A stretch of 64,000 bases of DNA from the NCBI RefSeq assembly GCF_900112035.1, contig NZ_FOKC01000013.1, positions 1 to 64,000 of the forward strand, given 5' to 3'. Each line of letters begins with the position of its first letter. Positions within the stretch are counted from its first letter, which is position 1. Of the stretch, positions 60,495 through 64,000 are shown one piece after another. Under the pieces are notes generated by a model. The model was given only the letters and a program-made list of their open reading frames with translations. It was not told the origin of the DNA and did not search any database. The position numbers were made by a program, and so were the translations under genes. This stretch comes from Nocardioides alpinus. GTDB taxonomy: Bacteria > Actinomycetota > Actinomycetes > Propionibacteriales > Nocardioidaceae.

Positions 60495-63400
60495 GTGACC
60501 CTGCACCTGCACACCGCCGAGCGCACCGACGCGCTCGCCGACGGCCTCGCCGACCTGCTGGTCACTCCCCTGCCCGACCCGTTCGCCCGCGAGGTCGTCG
60601 TCGTGCCGGCCCGCGGCGTCGAGCGCTGGCTGACCCAGCGGCTCTCGCACCGCCTCGGCGTCGGCCCCCGCGGCGGCGACGGCGTGTGCGCCGGCGTCGA
60701 CTTCGTGTCGCCCCACTCGCTGGTCTCGCTGCTGCTCGACCGCGATGCCGAGGACCCGTGGAGTCCTGACCGGCTGGCGTGGCCGCTGCTCGCGGTGATC
60801 GACGACGTGATGGGTGCACCCGGCTTCGAGGACCTCACCACCCACCTCGGCGGCGGCGACCCCGACGACGACCGGTCGGCGCGGCGCTACGCCGTCGCGC
60901 GACGGCTGGCAGGACTCCTCTCCTCCTGCGCCGTGCAGCGTCCCCAGGTGCTCACCGACTGGCGCGAGGGTCGCGACTCCGACGGCGCCGGCGGGGTGCT
61001 CGACGGTGACCTGCGGTGGCAGGCCGAGCTGTGGCGCCGTCTGCTCGCCGTCGTCGACGTCACCCCGCCGGACGTGCGCCACGCGGAGACCGTGGCCCGG
61101 CTGCGCTCCGGAGGCGGCGACCTCGACCTGCCGCCGCGACTGTCGCTCTTCGGTCACACCCGCCTGCCGGAGACCGAGGTCGCGCTCCTGACGGCCCTGG
61201 GTGAGCTGCGCGAGGTGCACCTGTGGCTGCCGCAGGCCTCGACCGCACTCTGGGACGCCCTGGCGCCGGCGGCACGCGAGGGCCAGGTGCCGCGCGCGGT
61301 CGACGACTCCGCCGCCGTGGTGGGACACCCCCTGCTCAGCTCGCTCGGGCGCGACGCGCGCGAGCTCCGCCGTACGCTCGGCGACCTGCCCAGCACGCCC
61401 GCAACCATCCCGCCCCCCACGGCCGACACCTTGCTGGGGCTGCTCCAGCACGACCTGCGCGCCAACCACGCGCCGAGTGTCGAGGAGCGGTCCGCACGGG
61501 CGTGGGGCGGCGACGACTCCGTGCAGGTCCACGCCTGCCACGGCGCGGCCCGGCAGGTCGACGTGCTCCGCGAGGTGCTGGTCGGCCTGCTGCAGGACGA
61601 TCCGACCCTCGAGCCGCGCGACATCCTCGTGATGGTCCCCGACATCGAGACCTATGCCCCCCTCATCTCGGCCGCGTTCGGCATGGCCGACGTCGCGGGC
61701 GAGGGTGCCGGGCACCCCGGCCACCAGCTGCGGGTGCGGCTGGCCGACCGCTCGCTCGCCGCGACCAACCCGCTCCTGGCCCTCGCCGCGCAGCTCGTCG
61801 AGCTGGTCCGCGGCCGGATGACCGCGAGCCAGGTGCTCGACGTCGCCGGCGCCGACCCGGTGCGTGCCCGCTTCGGCTTGGGCGACGAGGAGCTCGAGCG
61901 GATCGCCCACTGGGTCGACGTCAGCGGCGTGCGCTGGGGCTACGACGCCCAGCACCGCGACACGTTCGGGCTCGGCGGCCTCGACGCCAACACGTGGGTC
62001 ACCGGGTTGCGTCGGGTGCTGCTCGGGGCGGCGATGTCCGGGCTCGACCACCGGCAGGTCTCCGGCACGGTGCCCGTCGACGACGTGAGCGACGGCGACC
62101 TCGACCTCGTGGGCAGGTTCGCGGAGTTCGTGGAGCGGGTGCACACCTTCGTCGCGAGCGCCGAGCGCGCCACGAGCGTGAGCGACTGGACCACCGCGGT
62201 CGGCGGCGCCGTGCACGCCCTCACCTCCACGCCTCTCGACGAGATCTGGCAGGTGGCGCAGTTCGACCGCGAGGTGGCGCGCATCGCCGCCGGCGCCGCC
62301 GACACCGGCACCACCCTGCGGCAGGCCGACGTACGCGCCCTCCTGCAGCAGCGGCTGCGCGGACGCCCGACCCGCTCCAACTTCCGCACCGGCACGCTGA
62401 CGGTCTGCACGATGGTGCCGATGCGGTCGGTGCCCCACCGGGTGGTCTGCCTCGTCGGCCTCGACGACGGGGTGTTCCCGCGGGTGTCCACGGTCGACGG
62501 CGACGACGTGCTGGCGCGGCGACCGCGCACCGGCGAGCGCGACCTGCGCGCCGAGGACCGGCAGCTGTTCCTCGACGCGATCGTGGCCGCGACCGACAAG
62601 CTCGTCATCACCTACACCGGCCGCGGCGAGCACACCGGGGCGGAGCGACCGCCGGCCGTGCCGCTCGGCGAGCTGCTCGATGCGCTGGACCGCACGACGA
62701 GCGCACCGGTGCGCGACCGGGTGCTCACCCACCACCCGCTGCAGCCCTTCGACGAGGCCAACTTCGTGGCAGGTCGGCTGCGCGGGGGCGGCGCCTTCAC
62801 CTTCGACCGGTTCGCGCTCGCCGGGGCCAGCGCCGCACGCTCCGACCGCGAGGCGGTCGGGGTGCTCGTCCCTGCGCCGCTCCCGGTGGCCGACGCGACG
62901 CCGCAGGACCTCTCGCTCGCCGACCTGCAGGACTTCTTCGCCCACCCGGTCCGCGGCTTCTTCCGGCGGCTGCGCATCGCGCGCCCCTACGCCGCCGACG
63001 AGGTCAAGGACGCGATCCCGATCACCCTCGACGCGCTGGAGAAGTGGGCCGTCGGCGACCGGCTCGCGGCCGAGGTGCTGGGCGGGGCCGACGCGATCGC
63101 GGTCGGCGAGGCGCTGCGGGTGACCGGCCAGCTGCCTCCCGGACCGCTCGGCAAGGGCGTCCTCGACGAGATCGTCACCGTGGTCCGCCCCCTCGTCATC
63201 CGCGCGCTCGAGCTGCGCCGCGGCCCCCAGCGCAGCCTCGACGTCGACATCGACCTCGGCGGCGGTCGCCGGCTCTCCGGCACGGTCGGCGACGTGTGGG
63301 GCAACAACGCCGTGTCCGTGTCCTTCTCCAACCTCGGCGCCAAGCACCGCCTCGCCGCCTGGATCAACGCGCTCGCCCTCGCTGCCGGCCTCCCCGACGA

Positions 63401-63845
63401 GAACTGGACGGTCCACACGATCGGCAAGCACCGCTCCGGAGGCCAGGTCCAGCTGATCGGGCCGATGGCGCAGCACCAGGCGGAGCAGTGGCTGCGCGAC
63501 CTCGTCGCCCTCTACGACGCCGGCCAGTGCGAGCCGCTCCCGGTGCCGGTGAAGACGTCGCTGGCGTGGGCCGAGGAGTTCCGCCGGGTGCGCGACGGCA
63601 GCGACGGCGACCCCGACGTCAAGGGTCGCGCCGCGTGGGAGACACCGCGCTTCAACGACTCCGGCTTCCCGCTCGAGGACGCCGACGCCTGGCACGTCCG
63701 GGCCTTCGGCGAGCACGCCGACTACGCCCTGCTCGCCTCGCCCACCCGCGCCGGCGAGGCGGGCCCGCACCGCCTCGGTCACTTCGCCTGGCGCCTCTGG
63801 AGCCCGCTCATCGACGGCGGGCACGAGCAGATCAGGGGGCTCTGA
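60495..63845 (+). CDS. recC: Exodeoxyribonuclease V gamma subunit (RecC)
   Basis: 1116 residues from the GTG at 60495, normal RecC length. The start reads LHLHTAERTDALADGLADLL and VVVPARGVERWLTQRLSHRLG, a diagnostic RecC helicase-like motif. Later blocks include LSLFGHTRLPETEVALLTAL, ILVMVPDIETYAPLI, LVGLDDGVFPR and LSLADLQDFFAHPVRGFFRR. RecC scans for Chi in the RecBCD complex. The next gene starts 2 nt later and encodes RecB. Confidence 0.92.
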   Translation: MTLHLHTAERTDALADGLADLLVTPLPDPFAREVVVVPARGVERWLTQRLSHRLGVGPRGGDGVCAGVDFVSPHSLVSLLLDRDAEDPWSPDRLAWPLLAVIDDVMGAPGFEDLTTHLGGGDPDDDRSARRYAVARRLAGLLSSCAVQRPQVLTDWREGRDSDGAGGVLDGDLRWQAELWRRLLAVVDVTPPDVRHAETVARLRSGGGDLDLPPRLSLFGHTRLPETEVALLTALGELREVHLWLPQASTALWDALAPAAREGQVPRAVDDSAAVVGHPLLSSLGRDARELRRTLGDLPSTPATIPPPTADTLLGLLQHDLRANHAPSVEERSARAWGGDDSVQVHACHGAARQVDVLREVLVGLLQDDPTLEPRDILVMVPDIETYAPLISAAFGMADVAGEGAGHPGHQLRVRLADRSLAATNPLLALAAQLVELVRGRMTASQVLDVAGADPVRARFGLGDEELERIAHWVDVSGVRWGYDAQHRDTFGLGGLDANTWVTGLRRVLLGAAMSGLDHRQVSGTVPVDDVSDGDLDLVGRFAEFVERVHTFVASAERATSVSDWTTAVGGAVHALTSTPLDEIWQVAQFDREVARIAAGAADTGTTLRQADVRALLQQRLRGRPTRSNFRTGTLTVCTMVPMRSVPHRVVCLVGLDDGVFPRVSTVDGDDVLARRPRTGERDLRAEDRQLFLDAIVAATDKLVITYTGRGEHTGAERPPAVPLGELLDALDRTTSAPVRDRVLTHHPLQPFDEANFVAGRLRGGGAFTFDRFALAGASAARSDREAVGVLVPAPLPVADATPQDLSLADLQDFFAHPVRGFFRRLRIARPYAADEVKDAIPITLDALEKWAVGDRLAAEVLGGADAIAVGEALRVTGQLPPGPLGKGVLDEIVTVVRPLVIRALELRRGPQRSLDVDIDLGGGRRLSGTVGDVWGNNAVSVSFSNLGAKHRLAAWINALALAAGLPDENWTVHTIGKHRSGGQVQLIGPMAQHQAEQWLRDLVALYDAGQCEPLPVPVKTSLAWAEEFRRVRDGSDGDPDVKGRAAWETPRFNDSGFPLEDADAWHVRAFGEHADYALLASPTRAGEAGPHRLGHFAWRLWSPLIDGGHEQIRGL

Positions 63846-63847
63846 GC

Positions 63848-64000
63848 GTGGACACCTTCGACATCGGCGCCGACCTCTCGCCGGGCACGACCCTCCTGGA
63901 GGCCAGCGCCGGCACCGGCAAGACCTGGACGATCGCCGCCCTCGTCACCAAGCACGTCGCCCTGGGCGAGGTGGGCCTCGACGAGATGCTCGTCGTGACC
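63848..64000 (+). CDS. recB: Exodeoxyribonuclease V beta subunit (RecB), N-terminal fragment
   Basis: The first 51 codons of a gene starting at GTG 63848 are visible. Walker A reads LLEASAGTGKTWTIAALV, the RecB/UvrD-family start. The rest lies outside the window. Its place 2 nt after recC supports a recCB(D) operon. Confidence 0.88.
   Translation, partial: MDTFDIGADLSPGTTLLEASAGTGKTWTIAALVTKHVALGEVGLDEMLVVT

Noticed and set aside
60393-63824. 1143-codon minus-strand frame opposite recC
   Set aside because: The plus strand carries clear RecC motifs; the antisense frame has none.
1-64000. CRISPR array or cas genes
   Set aside because: No regularly spaced repeats and no Cas-like translations were seen.

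Overview
The window is a very GC-rich actinobacterial chromosome segment, most like Nocardioides or a close relative. The support is codon use with GTG starts, 4-nt start/stop overlaps and leaderless-type promoters, a PopR-regulated clpP pair, RecBCD genes and a xylBA-ROK-xylFGH locus. The species cannot be named from sequence alone.

The first ~31 kb looks like an accessory block. By eye it is less GC-rich than the rest. It is bracketed by two near-identical, oppositely oriented IS481-family copies: one truncated at the left window edge, one complete at 29380-30456 with flanking CTAG. A tRNA-3'-end-like fragment and a strong hairpin lie at 31.15-31.25 kb. The block holds (i) a gabT-gabD catabolic pair under a divergent LysR regulator; (ii) a translationally coupled oligopeptide-type ABC transporter (SBP-B-C-D-F) ending in a GlcG/HbpS-like gene; (iii) a junction at about 12.0 kb where a 5'-truncated PucR-type regulator abuts the next locus; (iv) a seven-gene same-strand cluster (12.1-20.2 kb) encoding an S1-like/coiled-coil protein with a RelE-like C-terminus, an unrecognised protein, a frameshifted zinc ribbon, two paralogous proteins with a repeated CRTS/HDLEAERV domain, a MoxR AAA+ ATPase and a DUF2201-vWA protein; (v) a DA1-like metallopeptidase and a VirD4/TraD-like ATPase; (vi) a TerY-P triad (vWA, PP2C phosphatase, kinase) facing a degenerate vWA-like protein and a DUF4407 membrane protein. 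Parts (iv)-(vi) are the best candidate for an undescribed NTP-dependent conflict or stress system.

From 31 kb on the genes look like core chromosome: a membrane beta-helix protein, an L,D-transpeptidase, a secreted protein, a hemerythrin, and popR with two clpP genes. One ClpP has Trp in place of its catalytic Ser. Then come a ScyD-like protein, an agmatinase, a xylose locus with two ROK regulators and two distinct perfect operators, an SGNH hydrolase with a TetR regulator, an MFS exporter with its own TetR regulator and tandem operators, a MerR-DICT regulator, CsbD, a frameshifted lipoprotein, a 1459-residue GSDH/PKD/LamG/FN3 secreted protein, and recC followed by the start of recB.

All calls rest on reading translations and motifs. 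No database search was run.
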